Shown: positions 5,610 to 5,681 of the stretch, in pieces
How positions within the stretch are numbered: position 1 is the first letter of the stretch
Layout of the letters: every line of letters begins with the position of its first letter
Origin: Planctomycetaceae bacterium
GTDB lineage: Bacteria > Planctomycetota > Planctomycetia > Planctomycetales > Planctomycetaceae
NCBI GenBank assembly: GCA_003503535.1
Contig: DOCI01000274.1
Coordinates: forward strand, 6,623 to 12,303
Direction of reading: 5' to 3'
Length of the DNA: 5,681 nucleotides
Position numbers and translations under genes: made by a program
Notes under the pieces: generated by a model
The model's database searches: none
What the model saw: only the letters and a program-made list of their open reading frames with translations
What the model was told of the DNA's origin: nothing

Positions 5610-5656
5610 CTTAAAATGACAGATCCGCTCGATGTCGAGTATTAATTCATTTTAAG
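5610..5656. repeat. Nested inverted repeat upstream of flgA
   Basis: The outer arms CTTAAAATGA (5610-5619) and TCATTTTAAG (5647-5656) are a perfect 10-bp inverted repeat with a 27-nt interval. Inside it, CTCGA-TG-TCGAG (5628-5639) is a second palindrome. The structure lies about 30 nt before the flgA start on the minus strand, in a stretch where all three minus-strand frames are closed. No U-run follows the stem in either direction, so it is not a classical terminator; an operator, an RNA structure in the flgA leader, or chance in AT-rich DNA are all open. Minus-strand frames entering from the right edge end at TAA or TGA between about 5641 and 5654, so an upstream gene, if present, contributes only a few unrecognisable C-terminal residues. 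Confidence 0.6.
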
Positions 5657-5681
5657 TCGTGATTTTCTGGGTGGCACGTCC

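Noticed and set aside
5672..5678. TGGCACG on the plus strand, a match to a sigma-54 -24 element
   Set aside because: The window ends before the -12 element could be seen, the string points away from the flagellar genes, and a 7-base match is weak.

Overview
The window is a minus-strand run of flagellar genes for the periplasmic and outer-membrane rings, the rod and the hook-filament junction. In transcription order (right to left) it holds flgA, flgH, flgI, a single-domain flgJ, flgN and the first 388 codons of flgK, which runs off the left edge. All six genes point the same way. I see no gene on the plus strand, no RNA gene, no mobile element and no CRISPR array. An organism with FlgA, FlgH and FlgI builds P and L rings, so it has an outer membrane. 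The short FlgJ without a peptidoglycan-hydrolase domain, the long FlgA, the style of the FlgK N-terminus, the balanced base composition and the rarity of Shine-Dalgarno sequences together suggest a planctomycete (Planctomycetota). That assignment is inference from remembered family features, not a search.

Layout: 5581-5681 is a leader or intergenic stretch with a nested inverted repeat, and any upstream minus-strand gene must end inside it. flgA is at 4369-5580, followed by a 60-nt gap. flgH is at 3541-4308, then an 83-nt gap that is C-rich in the transcript. flgI is at 2351-3457, then a 99-nt gap with a strong bulged hairpin. flgJ is at 1892-2251, then a 174-nt gap with no credible gene. flgN is at 1202-1717, then a 36-nt gap and flgK from 1165 to the window edge.

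How they work together: FlgA is the periplasmic chaperone for FlgI, which forms the P ring in the peptidoglycan layer. FlgH forms the L ring in the outer membrane. FlgJ acts on the rod that passes through both rings. FlgN is the cytoplasmic export chaperone for FlgK (and FlgL), the junction proteins added after the hook is finished. The cluster therefore follows assembly order from rings and rod to junction.

The core content is ordinary flagellar machinery and I did not find a new system. The points most worth a second look are: FlgH has no cysteine at all, so it cannot be a classical lipoprotein, and it carries a Gln/Pro-rich 8-residue tandem repeat. Four of the six start codons are directly preceded by a pyrimidine run ending in CC, at flgA resembling the anti-Shine-Dalgarno core rather than the Shine-Dalgarno. 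The 2308-2352 hairpin sits on the flgI stop codon. FlgA has a CxC motif and an 86-residue low-complexity tail. No flgM lies between flgJ and flgN.
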